From Novosphingobium sp. Chol11 (GTDB lineage Bacteria; Pseudomonadota; Alphaproteobacteria; Sphingomonadales; Sphingomonadaceae): a DNA stretch of 50,000 bases. This document shows positions 24,895 to 34,068 of this stretch, one piece after another. The notes beneath the pieces were generated by a model. The model did not search any database. It saw only the letters and a program-made list of their open reading frames with translations, and had not been told where the DNA came from. Within the stretch, counting starts at the first letter, position 1, and each line of letters starts with the position of its first letter. The DNA lies in NCBI RefSeq assembly GCF_945870625.1, contig NZ_CAMBTS010000010.1, forward strand, positions 1-50,000. The letters run 5' to 3'. Made by a program: the position numbers and the translations under genes.

Positions 24895-25320
24895 ATGTCA
24901 GCCGCCATGTCGCGCAAGGTTTCCCTCCTCGTCCTTTTCGGCCTTGCGCTGGCAATGCCGGGTTGCACTTCGGCTGCTGCCGAAGGCGGCTCGCCGATGG
25001 TTGGCACGCGGTGGCGGTTGACCGCCATCGATGGGCTTGCGCCGGACAAGCCAGAGGCCGCGCGGATGACATTCGAGCGCGACCGGTTCAGTGCCAGCGC
25101 GGGATGCAACACCATCGGCGGCGACTATCGGCTGGAAGGCGGGCGCATGATTGCAGCGTCCGTGATGGCGACCCAGATGTATTGCGCGAGCCAGATCATG
25201 AGCCAGGAGCAGGCTGTCAATGCGTTGCTGGCCGGTGCGCCCCAAATCGAGCGTCAGGGCCAGCGGCTGCGGCTGGCATCGGCTGGGCATTCGCTAGAGG
25301 CCATATCGCTGGCAAATTAG
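24895..25320 (+). CDS. META domain lipoprotein
   Basis: A 141-residue secreted protein. A signal segment ends AMPGC, an imperfect lipobox with Cys at about residue 24. The META/HslJ domain contains GTRWRLTAIDG, MTFERDRFSASAGCNTIGGDY, and ASVMATQMYC with the conserved cysteines. HslJ-like proteins have been tied to motility and novobiocin resistance in E. coli, but the mechanism is unknown. The stop codon overlaps that of the convergent transporter. Confidence 0.85.
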   Translation: MSAAMSRKVSLLVLFGLALAMPGCTSAAAEGGSPMVGTRWRLTAIDGLAPDKPEAARMTFERDRFSASAGCNTIGGDYRLEGGRMIAASVMATQMYCASQIMSQEQAVNALLAGAPQIERQGQRLRLASAGHSLEAISLAN

Positions 25321-26585
25321 TGCGCCTCGGGGACAACCACCGGGCGGTCTACACCCGGCGGTGTGAGGCGGCGGAACAGCTTGCCCTGTTCGCTCCACAG
25401 CACGGCCAGCAGCGCGACAATTCCGCTGAGCAAGAACGCCAGCGCCAGCGGGCGCGCGGTGCCATCGTACGCGAGGCCGATCAATAAACCGAGTAGCGAG
25501 CCACCGGCCATGCGCAGGAATGCCTGCACCGACGCGGCGGCACCTGCCATATGGGCAAAGGGCTGGAGCGCGATCGAACCAAAGTTGGCACCGATAAACC
25601 CCACCATGCAGATATTCATCGCCATAACCGGCATGAATTGCAGCAGCGTCTCGTGCGGGCTGTAGGCCAAAACGCACTGTAGCGAGCTGATCGCGATGAA
25701 CGCGAACAGCGCCGCATGCGAAACGCGGCGCGCGCCAAAACGCTCGACAATGCGCGAATTGAAAAAGCTGGCAACCCCCATGCCCAGCGCGGTCGCGCCG
25801 AAGATCAGCGGAAAGGCGGTGCCTGCGCCAAAATGCTCCCCGACCAGCTGCTGCGAGGAATTGACGTAGCCGAGCAAGGCCGCAAACGTGAGCCCGCCGC
25901 CCACCACATAGCCGAACGCCGAGCGGTTCGACGCCGCGATCAGCATGTTGGAGGCAATGGTCATCGGCAGGATCGGCTGGCGATATTCGGGGCGCAGCGT
26001 TTCAGGCAGCCTGATTGCGACCCACACCATGACCATGAGCGAGAGCAGCGCGAGCATGACGAAAATCCAGCGCCAGCCAGCGAACAGCAGCACCGCTTGC
26101 CCCATCGATGGGGCGATCATCGGCACCAGCATGAAGATCACGAAGATCGTCGACATCATGCGGGCCATGGCATCGCCCGAATGGCGATCGCGGATGATGG
26201 CGCTGGGCAGAACGGAAAGCCCCGCGCTGCTGATCGCCTGCGCCGAACGCAGCGCCAGAAGCGCAGTAAAATCCTGCACAACGGCGCAACCGAGCGAAAA
26301 CACGATGTAGCAAGCGAGGCTGACAAGCAGCACCGGGCGGCGGCCATAGCGATCGGCCAGTGCGCCCGGAACCAGCGCGCCAAGGCCGCCTGCAACCAGA
26401 AACACGCCGACCACCAACTGGCGGCGGTTCGGATCGGCGACATCCAGATCGCTGGCGATCTGCGCGAGCGCGGGCAGCATGGCATCGATCGCCAGAGCCT
26501 GCAGCGCCATGATCATGGCCATCAGCGCCACAAATTCGCGTTGCCCCATGATCGGGGCCGGGGTTGCATCACTCATAACTGCCAT
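25317..26585 (-). CDS. Bcr/CflA-type MFS multidrug transporter
   Basis: A 422-residue twelve-helix transporter of the DHA1 group. IDAMLPALAQIASDL in helix 1, GALADRYGRRPVLL between helices 2 and 3 (MFS motif A), and RSAQAISSAGLSVLPSAIIRD in helix 4 are those of Bcr/CflA drug-proton antiporters. Substrates cannot be predicted. The ATG at 26585 or 26576 could be used. Confidence 0.88.
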   Translation of the reverse strand: MAVMSDATPAPIMGQREFVALMAMIMALQALAIDAMLPALAQIASDLDVADPNRRQLVVGVFLVAGGLGALVPGALADRYGRRPVLLVSLACYIVFSLGCAVVQDFTALLALRSAQAISSAGLSVLPSAIIRDRHSGDAMARMMSTIFVIFMLVPMIAPSMGQAVLLFAGWRWIFVMLALLSLMVMVWVAIRLPETLRPEYRQPILPMTIASNMLIAASNRSAFGYVVGGGLTFAALLGYVNSSQQLVGEHFGAGTAFPLIFGATALGMGVASFFNSRIVERFGARRVSHAALFAFIAISSLQCVLAYSPHETLLQFMPVMAMNICMVGFIGANFGSIALQPFAHMAGAAASVQAFLRMAGGSLLGLLIGLAYDGTARPLALAFLLSGIVALLAVLWSEQGKLFRRLTPPGVDRPVVVPEAH

Positions 26586-26660
26586 GCCCCGGCTATAAGC
26601 AGAAGTCGGCGCAGTTCACAGTGCTTTATGTTGCACTGCGAAATAGGATAGCTTGCGCCG

Positions 26661-27788
26661 ATGGACAGCGCGCGACGCCATGCAGACAGCGAGGATGAAG
26701 AGACTGCGGCGGGGTTCCGCAAGATCATCCATGTCGATATGGATGCCTTCTTCGCCAGCGTGGAGCAGCGCGACGATCCCTCGCTGTGGGGGCGGCCGGT
26801 GGCCGTCGGCGGCTCGTCCGATCGCGGCGTGGTCGCGACGGCCAGCTATGAGGCGCGCGCATTTGGCGTGCGTTCGGCGATGCCTTCGGTGCGCGCGGCG
26901 CGGCTCTGCCCCGAACTGATTTTCTGCCGGCCCCGGTTCGATGTCTACAAAGCGGTTTCGCAGCAGATCCGCGCGATCTTTCTGGACTATACGCCGCATG
27001 TCGAGCCGCTTTCGCTGGATGAAGCCTATCTCGATGTAACCGCCGATATCCGCGGCATCGGCTCGGCGTCGCGGATCGCCGAGCTTATTCGCCAGCGGAT
27101 TCGCGCCGCGACCGCGCTGACCGCCAGCGCCGGGGTTTCGTACAACAAATTTCTGGCCAAGCTGGCGAGCGACGAAAACAAGCCCGATGGCCTGTGTGTG
27201 ATCCGGCCGGGCGAGGGAGCGGCGTTTGTTGCGCGGCTGCCGGTCAAGCGGTTTCACGGGGTGGGGCCGCGCAGCGCGGAGAAGATGGCCGCGCTGGGCA
27301 TTGCCACCGGCGCCGATCTCGCCGCCAAGGATCTAGCCTTCCTGCGCAGCCATTTCGGCAGCCAGGCCGATTATCTCTATCGGGCGGCGCGCGGCATCGA
27401 TCTGCGGCGGGTGCGGGCCGATCGGCCGCGTAAATCGGTGGGCGGCGAGCGCACTTTCGCGCGCGACATCTCCTCCGGCCCGGCGCTGCGCGCGGCGCTG
27501 GAGCAGACCATCGATACGGTGTGGGAGCGCATCGAACGCGGCGGCGCGCAAGGGCGGACAGTGACGCTCAAGCTCAAGTTCATCGACTTCCAAGCGATGA
27601 CGCGGGCGCGCTCGCTTCCTGCATTCGTCGCAGACAAGCGCCAGTTTGAGCAGGTCGCGCGCGAATTGCTGGAGGCCGTGTTGCCGCTGCCGCAGCCGGT
27701 TCGGCTGATGGGCCTTTCGCTTTCAGGGCTGGCCGGCGATGCGCCAGAGCCGTCCAGCCCGCCGGGTCAGGGGGAAATGCCCTTCTGA
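26661..27788 (+). CDS. dinB: DNA polymerase IV (Y family)
   Basis: A 375-residue translesion polymerase. HVDMDAFFASVEQRDDP carries the first catalytic aspartates (Asp26, Asp28), SLDEAYLDVT the second pair (Asp120-Glu121), and SAGVSYNKFLAKLASDENKPDG and FHGVGPRSAEKMAALGI mark the palm/thumb region. The little finger follows to about residue 345. The C-terminal end lacks a clear QLxLF-type beta-clamp motif but ends GEMPF. An N-terminal acidic stretch of about 18 residues precedes the catalytic domain. Confidence 0.93.
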   Translation: MDSARRHADSEDEETAAGFRKIIHVDMDAFFASVEQRDDPSLWGRPVAVGGSSDRGVVATASYEARAFGVRSAMPSVRAARLCPELIFCRPRFDVYKAVSQQIRAIFLDYTPHVEPLSLDEAYLDVTADIRGIGSASRIAELIRQRIRAATALTASAGVSYNKFLAKLASDENKPDGLCVIRPGEGAAFVARLPVKRFHGVGPRSAEKMAALGIATGADLAAKDLAFLRSHFGSQADYLYRAARGIDLRRVRADRPRKSVGGERTFARDISSGPALRAALEQTIDTVWERIERGGAQGRTVTLKLKFIDFQAMTRARSLPAFVADKRQFEQVARELLEAVLPLPQPVRLMGLSLSGLAGDAPEPSSPPGQGEMPF

Positions 27789-27817
27789 CCCGGGGGTGCC
27801 AAGTATTCTTCAGCCCG

Positions 27818-28273
27818 TCAGCCGAGCAAGGCGCTGAGGAACCAGACGCGCTTCTGGGCTTCGTCGGTCCAATCGTCGGCCATGCCTTCTGTCGCGTTGT
27901 CGCCGGCGGTGGAGGCCGCAGCTTTTGCGGCGCGAATTCGCTCGACCAGCTTGGCGTTGTCATCGCGCAGGGATGCGATCATGTCGGCGGCGGCAAGCCC
28001 GCTGCGATCGTCGTTTTCGATCACGCTGTGGGCCTGCACCACGCCGATTGAAGTGAGGGTCGCGCCGCCGTTTTTGCGCACGCGCTCGGCGATGATGTCG
28101 GTCAGCGCAAAAAGCTCGGCGGATTGCTGGTCAAACAGCAAGTGCAGATCGTGGAAATTCGGCCCGGTGACATGCCAGTGATAGTTTTTGGTCTTCAGAT
28201 AAAGCGCGAAATAATCGGCCAAAAGGCCGTTCAGGCTGTCAATCAGGGCCTTGGTGGCGTTGTCGCTCGACAT
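27818..28273 (-). CDS. dps: Dps family DNA-binding ferritin-like protein
   Basis: A 151-residue Dps. The ferroxidase residues are in YHWHVTGPNFHDLHLLFDQQ (His32, His44, Asp48) and LTDIIAERV. The helix pattern through AEDMIASLRDDNAK-like segments and the C-terminal DEAQKRVWFLSALL fits the dodecameric family. It protects DNA by oxidising and storing iron with peroxide. The ATG at 28273 follows GAAGGAAAC. The 92-base gap to nhaA holds only a weak GCGC-AAAA-GCGC hairpin. Confidence 0.93.
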   Translation of the reverse strand: MSSDNATKALIDSLNGLLADYFALYLKTKNYHWHVTGPNFHDLHLLFDQQSAELFALTDIIAERVRKNGGATLTSIGVVQAHSVIENDDRSGLAAADMIASLRDDNAKLVERIRAAKAAASTAGDNATEGMADDWTDEAQKRVWFLSALLG

Positions 28274-28365
28274 AAGAATGTTTCCTTCGGTGCAAGAGCT
28301 GTCTGAAACTTGCCAAGCTATCTGGTGTTCCCCGGACCTGGCATCAAGGGCGCTTTTGCGCGTGT

Positions 28366-29529
28366 TCAGTCAGGTTTGAGCGCCGCCGGGCGCGGCGCGA
28401 ACCGCAGGACCAAGCCGCCGCAAAGCGCCGATAGGAGCGATCCGGCAAGCACGCCCAGCTTGGCTTCGCTAGCAAGGTCCGGCTGCGCCGGAAACGCCAG
28501 CGCTGCGATAAACAGGCTCATTGTAAAGCCGATCCCGCATAGCAGCGCCATCCCCCAGATATGCCCGAAGCCCGCACCCTCAGGGCGCGGTGCGACGCCG
28601 AGCCGCTCGCAGGCGAGCACCGCCAGACCGATCCCGAGCTGTTTGCCGAAGAACAAGCCGAGCGCGATGCCCAGCGGCAAGGCCTGACCGAAGCTGGACC
28701 ATCCGCCATAACCCAGCGAAACGCCCGCGTTGGTGAGGCCGAACAGCGGCACGATGGCAAAGCCGACCACCGGGACCAGCGCGTGCTCAAACCGCAGCAG
28801 CATGCTGTCTCCGTTGCGGTCCAGCGCCAAAGGGATGGTGAACGCAGCCAGCACGCCCGCCACTGTGGCATGAATGCCCGAATGGAGCACCGCGAACCAC
28901 AATGCGCCGCCCAGAAGCGCATAGAGTGCGCGGTGTCCGAGCGCGACCCGGTTCATCGCCGCCATTGCTGCAAACACCGCGCATGCGCCGCCTAACCACA
29001 GCATATCCAGCGACGCGGTGAAGAACAGCGCGATGACTGCCACCGCGCCAAGATCGTCGACGATGGCGACAGTCAGCAAAAACATGCGGATCGAGCGCGG
29101 CACGCGCGGCCCCAGCAGCGCCAGCACCCCCATGGCAAACGCGATGTCGGTCGCGGCAGGGATGGCCCAGCCGCGAAGAAGATCGTTGTGCCCTTGCGTA
29201 ACGGCAACAAAGATCGCCGCTGGCATCGCCATTCCCGCAATCGCCGCGATAACTGGCAAGCGGCGGCGCTTTGGCTCCGATAGTTCGCCGATCAGGATTT
29301 CTCGCTTTATCTCGAGGCCAACGACAAAGAAAAACAGCGCCATCAGGCCATCGTTGATCCACTCATGCAAGGAATGGAGCCTCGCAATCGGAGTCCATGG
29401 CATGGGATCGTGCAATACCGCGTGCCAACCGGGCGCGACCGATGAATTGGCGAGCACCAAGCCTACCGCAGCGCAGGCCATCAGCGCCAGCCCGGGCGCC
29501 GCCTCGCTTTGCATAAACTTCCGCACCAT
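28366..29529 (-). CDS. nhaA: Na+/H+ antiporter NhaA
   Basis: A 387-residue antiporter, the same length as E. coli NhaA. The LFFFVVGLEIKREILIGEL stretch, the paired aspartates in TVAIVDDLGAVAVIALFF, and GIGFTMSLFIAALAF are family hallmarks. It extrudes sodium using the proton gradient. The start is taken at MVRKFM (29529), preceded by AAAGGAAAAGGATCG; longer in-frame starts lack a ribosome site. The leader contains a 6-base-pair hairpin, GAACCA/TGGTTC at 29562-29578, of unknown role. Confidence 0.93.
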   Translation of the reverse strand: MVRKFMQSEAAPGLALMACAAVGLVLANSSVAPGWHAVLHDPMPWTPIARLHSLHEWINDGLMALFFFVVGLEIKREILIGELSEPKRRRLPVIAAIAGMAMPAAIFVAVTQGHNDLLRGWAIPAATDIAFAMGVLALLGPRVPRSIRMFLLTVAIVDDLGAVAVIALFFTASLDMLWLGGACAVFAAMAAMNRVALGHRALYALLGGALWFAVLHSGIHATVAGVLAAFTIPLALDRNGDSMLLRFEHALVPVVGFAIVPLFGLTNAGVSLGYGGWSSFGQALPLGIALGLFFGKQLGIGLAVLACERLGVAPRPEGAGFGHIWGMALLCGIGFTMSLFIAALAFPAQPDLASEAKLGVLAGSLLSALCGGLVLRFAPRPAALKPD

Positions 29530-29672
29530 CGATCCTTTTCCTTTGGAATCTCGCCATTTTCGAACCATCTGGTGGTTCTTGGTCATTGCTTGCAAACGCA
29601 TCGTGCGCATACACTGCGCGTTGGAACTTGGCGCTATCAAACGGGGGCCAGGCACGCGGGGGCGCGATCATT

Positions 29673-31049
29673 ATGCCGGTTGTCACCGGTTTCCAATGGC
29701 TGGCTCATGCCGAGTACGAGCTGTTGCTCTTTTGTGCGGTTTGGTTCGCGATTGGCGCGCTGGATGAACTTGGCGTCGATATTCTGTGGCTTTGGCTGCG
29801 TGTCACCGGACAGGTTCACACCGGGCGTGCCCCTGCCGATACCGATGCGCCACTGCGCGGCATGGCCGCAGTGTTCGTGCCGGCTTGGAATGAATCCGCC
29901 GTTGTGGGGGCGATGCTGGCCCATTGCCTGCGGGTCTGGCCGCAGGCGGAGCTGCGGATCTACGCTGCGTGCTACCGCAACGATACCAGAACGCTGCAGG
30001 CCATGATTGCCGCTTCGCGCGATCCGCGGCTACGCATCGTCATTCATGACCGCGCCGGGCCGACAACCAAGGCGGATTGCCTCAACCGGCTTTATGCGGC
30101 GCTGTGCGATGATGAGCGTCGCGGCGGTTTTCGCGCGCGCAGCGTGATCTTGCACGACGCCGAAGATATGGTTCATCCAGCGGGGCTGGCGCTGCTCGAT
30201 CGCGGGCTGGACGATGCGGACTTTGTGCAGCTGCCTGTGCGGCCTGAGCCGCAGCGCCAATCGCGCTGGATCGCCGGGCATTATTGCGATGAATTCGCCG
30301 AATCGCATGCCAAAGCGATGGTCGTGCGCGATTGGCTGGGGGTGGGCCTGCCCGCCGCCGGCGTGGGCTGCGCCTTCTCGCGCACCGTGATTGAAACCAT
30401 CGCGGCGCAGCGCGGATCGAGCGATCCGTTTGCGGCCGAATGCCTGACCGAAGATTATGAATGCGGCCTGTTGATCGGCGAAGCTGGTGGGCGCACCCGC
30501 TTCCTCAGAATGCGTGACGCACAGGGACAGCTCATCGCCACGCGCGAATTTTTCCCGGCAAGTCTGGGATCGTCGGTCCGCCAGAAGACGCGCTGGCTTC
30601 ATGGCATCGCCTTTCAGGGGTGGGACCGACTGGGTTGGAGCGCGCATCCGCTCGAGCTATGGATGCGGCTGCGCGACCGGCGTGGGCCGATGACCGCCAT
30701 TGTGCTGGCTTCCGCCTATCTCCTGATCGCGCTTTTTCCGTTTTTGCTGACAGCGCGCCTCATGGGGCTTTATGTTCCAGAGCCGGTCGGCCCCGCGCTG
30801 GGCGTTCTGCTCGTGATCAACTTTGGCGCACTGCTATGGCGCGCGGCGTCGCGCGCGCTTTTCACCGGACGCGAGTATGGCTTTGCCGAGGGCATTCTGG
30901 CTGTCTTGCGCATGCCACTGGCCAATGTGATCGCCATCATGGCTGGGCGCCGGGCGTTCGGCGCTTATCTGGCCGCACTGCGCTCCGGGCGGGTAACATG
31001 GGATCACACTGCGCATATCGGTCACCCGACGCTGGCTGGCGTGGGGTGA
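29673..31049 (+). CDS. NfrB-like membrane glycosyltransferase
   Basis: A 458-residue GT2 enzyme resembling the glycosyltransferase part of the phage N4 adsorption protein NfrB. Membrane segments lie near the N-terminus and at about 345-420. Catalytic motifs include VFVPAWNES, HDRAGPTTKADCLNRL, ILHDAEDMVHP (acidic donor site), TEDYECGL and QKTRWLHGIAFQGWDRLGW (the QxxRW-type motif). The C-terminal regulatory domain found in E. coli NfrB is missing. The enzyme probably makes an exopolysaccharide and is overlapped by four bases by the NfrA-like gene. Confidence 0.82.
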   Translation: MPVVTGFQWLAHAEYELLLFCAVWFAIGALDELGVDILWLWLRVTGQVHTGRAPADTDAPLRGMAAVFVPAWNESAVVGAMLAHCLRVWPQAELRIYAACYRNDTRTLQAMIAASRDPRLRIVIHDRAGPTTKADCLNRLYAALCDDERRGGFRARSVILHDAEDMVHPAGLALLDRGLDDADFVQLPVRPEPQRQSRWIAGHYCDEFAESHAKAMVVRDWLGVGLPAAGVGCAFSRTVIETIAAQRGSSDPFAAECLTEDYECGLLIGEAGGRTRFLRMRDAQGQLIATREFFPASLGSSVRQKTRWLHGIAFQGWDRLGWSAHPLELWMRLRDRRGPMTAIVLASAYLLIALFPFLLTARLMGLYVPEPVGPALGVLLVINFGALLWRAASRALFTGREYGFAEGILAVLRMPLANVIAIMAGRRAFGAYLAALRSGRVTWDHTAHIGHPTLAGVG

Positions 31050-32182
31050 AAGCCACCCTCGCTGACAGGCCGCGGATGGGACGGAGGGGGCAACCCTTGA
31101 TCGTGCTGGCTGCGGTGCTTATCGGCTGGATCGCGCTCAGAATTGCGATCGTCGGTGTCGTGGCCGCAAACGCCGGGATGGAGAAAGCCAAGTCGGCTGC
31201 CTTTTGTATAGTGCCTGCTTGTCGCGCAGCCAGCATTGCAACAGCGCCAGCGACCTTGCCTGCGGCGCAGGCAGGCGCTTGGCCCGTCCTGCGCGGTGCT
31301 TTCCGCCGGTCCAAGATCGGCGTTGCCGCGGCAAAGACGTGGCCCCCAAACGCTAAGATTGCGCCGTCTGCGCGTTGGTTGCTTGGCTCCCCGCCAACAG
31401 AGGGAGAGGGGCAAGGGGGGGTGATGCTCGCATCCGAACTGCCTGAGCGGCAACCGTTCAGCCTTCTGCCTGCCACCGCTTCTCCCATCGAGAGCACGAA
31501 CATGGCGTTGGCCGCGCCGCGCCGCGCGCGCTGGTCTGCCGATGGCTGGATGCTCTTGCGGCCCAGTGGCGGCTCGCCGGCCCTCGCGGCGATGCCGGCG
31601 GCTTATGGGTCTAGCCAGTTTGGCGCGGTAATCCGCTATGATCTGAAACCTGAAAGCGCCGTGCGCAGCCAGCTTTATCTGCGCGCCACCGGGGCGATTG
31701 GCGCAAGCATTCAGGACCGGCAAGCGGCGCTGGGCGCCGCGCTCCGACCGTTCCCAAAGATCCCGGTCGTCGGCCTGATCGAGGGCAGGGTGCAACAAGG
31801 CAGCGATACCTTGCGCTTGCGGCCAGCCGCCGCCGTGGTCAGCGAACTTGCGCCATTTCGCTTGCCGTTTGACGCGGTGGGCGAAGTGTATGGTCAGGCC
31901 GGGTTTGTCGGTGGGCGCGATGCGGCAGGCTTTTTCGATGCGCAAGCAACCGCGACCCGCGCCGTGCTGAACCTTGGCTCCGAAGCGGAACTGGACATTG
32001 GCGCAGGGCTATGGACCGGGGGGCAGCGCGGTGCGGCGCGGCTCGATATGGGGCCGCGCGCTGTGTTGCGTGCGCGGCTTGGAAACCTGCCGGTGCGCGC
32101 TGCGCTCGATTGGCGCGAGCGCATGGCGGGGAATGCTTCGCCAGGTTCCGGGCCGGTGCTGACGCTGTCTGCAGGATTCTGA
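31046..32182 (+). CDS. NfrA C-terminal domain-like envelope protein
   Basis: A 378-residue protein from a GTG at 31046 overlapping the nfrB-like stop (GTGA); an ATG at 31076 is the alternative. A signal-anchor helix at about residues 18-42 is followed by a poorly structured 90-residue stretch. A beta-rich domain then begins at ADGWMLLRPSGGS and ends VLTLSAGF, compatible with an outer-membrane barrel and resembling the C-terminal domain of the N4 adsorption protein NfrA. The long TPR region of full-length NfrA is absent. It is probably the export partner of the glycosyltransferase just upstream; this pairing is inferred. Confidence 0.6.
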   Translation: MKATLADRPRMGRRGQPLIVLAAVLIGWIALRIAIVGVVAANAGMEKAKSAAFCIVPACRAASIATAPATLPAAQAGAWPVLRGAFRRSKIGVAAAKTWPPNAKIAPSARWLLGSPPTEGEGQGGVMLASELPERQPFSLLPATASPIESTNMALAAPRRARWSADGWMLLRPSGGSPALAAMPAAYGSSQFGAVIRYDLKPESAVRSQLYLRATGAIGASIQDRQAALGAALRPFPKIPVVGLIEGRVQQGSDTLRLRPAAAVVSELAPFRLPFDAVGEVYGQAGFVGGRDAAGFFDAQATATRAVLNLGSEAELDIGAGLWTGGQRGAARLDMGPRAVLRARLGNLPVRAALDWRERMAGNASPGSGPVLTLSAGF

Positions 32183-32279
32183 TCGGAGCGCGGATTTGCG
32201 CGCGCCGAGACAAGCAGCTCAAAAATTCGGTTTCCCGGCATTCCCAAGCGCACTCTTGGGGGCTAGCCTGCATTTCGAC

Positions 32280-33194
32280 ATGGACGTTTATCTTCCCATT
32301 GCGAATCTTGCGGTGAACGGGCTTGTCATTGTCGGGCTGGGGGCGCTGACCGGGCTATTGTCGGGCATGTTTGGCGTTGGCGGCGGCTTTCTGACCACGC
32401 CTTTGCTGATCTTTTATGGGGTGCCGCCGACCGTCGCCGCGGCCTCGGCGGCAAGTCAGGTCACCGGGGCCAGCGTTTCCGGGGCCTTTGCCCATGCGCG
32501 GCGCGGCGGCATCGATTACCAGATGGGCGCGGTGCTGGTGGCGGGAGGGATTATCGGCACGGGCATCGGCGCCTTGCTGTTTCGCTTGCTGCAGGCGGTG
32601 GGGCAGATCGATACGGTGATCAACATCCTCTATGTTCTGCTACTGGGCGGGATCGGCGGTTTGATGGCCTACGAAAGCATCACCACCTTGCGCCTCCAGC
32701 GCAGCGGCGCGGTGGTCCCCCCGCGCAAACGCAGACACCATCCGCTGGTGGCGAGCCTGCCGCTGCGCTGGCGGTTTTATCGCTCCGGCCTCTACATTTC
32801 GCCGCTGGCGCCGCTGATGCTGGGCATTTTCACCGGCATCCTGACCATGTTGATGGGCATCGGCGGCGGCTTCATCCTGGTGCCAGCCATGCTCTATATC
32901 CTCGGCATCGGGGTGAACGTGGTGGTGGGGACATCGCTGTTTCAAATTCTGTTTGTCACCATGGCGACGACGATGATGCATTCGTTGACCACCCGCGCGG
33001 TCGATCTGGTGCTCGCGGTGCTGCTTCTCATTGGCTCCGTCACCGGCGCGCAGATCGGGGTGCAGTTCGCGCAGAAGGCGAAGCCCGAGGTGCTGCGGCT
33101 GATTCTGGCTGCGCTGGTTCTGGCGGTCGCCATGCGGCTCGCGCTGGGACTGGGCTATCGGCCTGACGAAATCTACACCGTGATCACGCAGTGA
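32280..33194 (+). CDS. TauE/SafE family sulfite/organosulfonate exporter
   Basis: A 304-residue membrane protein with eight to nine helices. The two TauE/SafE repeats each carry the glycine-rich motif: LLSGMFGVGGGFLTTPLL near residue 25 and LTMLMGIGGGFILVPAM near 195. A basic cytoplasmic segment (RKRRHHP) separates the halves. Family members move sulfite, sulfoacetate or other small anions. Its stop overlaps the start of the TIGR02186 gene (TGATG), and this pair is conserved in alphaproteobacteria. Confidence 0.9.
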   Translation: MDVYLPIANLAVNGLVIVGLGALTGLLSGMFGVGGGFLTTPLLIFYGVPPTVAAASAASQVTGASVSGAFAHARRGGIDYQMGAVLVAGGIIGTGIGALLFRLLQAVGQIDTVINILYVLLLGGIGGLMAYESITTLRLQRSGAVVPPRKRRHHPLVASLPLRWRFYRSGLYISPLAPLMLGIFTGILTMLMGIGGGFILVPAMLYILGIGVNVVVGTSLFQILFVTMATTMMHSLTTRAVDLVLAVLLLIGSVTGAQIGVQFAQKAKPEVLRLILAALVLAVAMRLALGLGYRPDEIYTVITQ

Positions 33195-33973
33195 TGCGGC
33201 CAAGAGGAAACAGGTTTGCGTTGCGGCTCATGGCGCTGATGCTCGCGTGCGCAGCGCTTGGCGGCGCGCGCAATCCCATTCTCGTGCCCGAAATTTCAGA
33301 GCATGAAATTCAGGTAAGGCAGGGCTTTACCGGCGCCGATCTTTTGCTGTTTGGCGCGATCCTGACCCCCGAAGGCGCGCGCGCGGCCGAAGAATACGAC
33401 ATCGTCGTCTTGCTCGAGGGTCCAGTGCGCTCGATCATTGTGCGCGAAAAGCAGCAGATTGCCGGCGTCTGGGTCAATGCCGCGAGCACCCAGTTCCGCT
33501 CTGCGCCAAGTTTCTTTGCCGTCGCCTCATCCCGCCCGATCAAGAAGATCGTCGATGACAAGACTGCTGCGATCTATGAACTTGGCCTTGGCTGGCTTCA
33601 GCTTTCGCCGATCGGCGTGATCGACCCTAAGGAACAGCAGCGCTTTTCGAGGGGGCTGGTCGATCTGATGCGCCGCCAGGGGCTCTATCAACAAAACGAA
33701 GGGGCCGTGAAGATCAGCGGTCAGGTGCTTTACCAAGCGCGGATCGCGTTGCCCTCCAATGTCCAGACCGGAACCTACACTGCTGAGACTTTCGCCATCC
33801 GCAAAGGCCGCGTGGTCACGTCCGCGATCTCGCGGGTGATCGTCCGTAAAGAAGGCTTCGAGCGTTTCGTTGCTGCCAGCGCGGATCAATACGGGTTCTA
33901 TTATGGACTTTTTGCCGTGATCATTTCGGTAGGCATGGGCTGGATTGCAGGCCGCCTTTTCGCGCTAGTCTGA
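33194..33973 (+). CDS. TIGR02186 / Alph_Pro_TM family protein
   Basis: A 259-residue protein with an N-terminal signal peptide (about 10-26) and one C-terminal membrane helix (FYYGLFAVIISVGMGWIAGRLFALV). The body contains LVPEISEHEIQVRQGFTGADLLLFGAI and VVLLEGPVRSIIVREKQQIAGVWVN, the family signature. Most of the chain should be periplasmic. Function is unknown; the constant linkage to the TauE/SafE permease suggests it is an accessory subunit. Confidence 0.9.
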   Translation: MRPRGNRFALRLMALMLACAALGGARNPILVPEISEHEIQVRQGFTGADLLLFGAILTPEGARAAEEYDIVVLLEGPVRSIIVREKQQIAGVWVNAASTQFRSAPSFFAVASSRPIKKIVDDKTAAIYELGLGWLQLSPIGVIDPKEQQRFSRGLVDLMRRQGLYQQNEGAVKISGQVLYQARIALPSNVQTGTYTAETFAIRKGRVVTSAISRVIVRKEGFERFVAASADQYGFYYGLFAVIISVGMGWIAGRLFALV

Positions 33974-34068
33974 TCTGGGTTCTAATCTGATCTCTGATCT
34001 GGGCTTTCATACGAAATGTTAGCCAGTATTTAACCAGCATCGCTTAATCCCTTGCAGATGAGGACCGC

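Noticed and set aside
29562..29578. Hairpin in the nhaA leader as a cation riboswitch
   Set aside because: A single 6-bp stem does not resemble the known nhaA-associated riboswitch architectures; no conserved multi-stem structure is visible.
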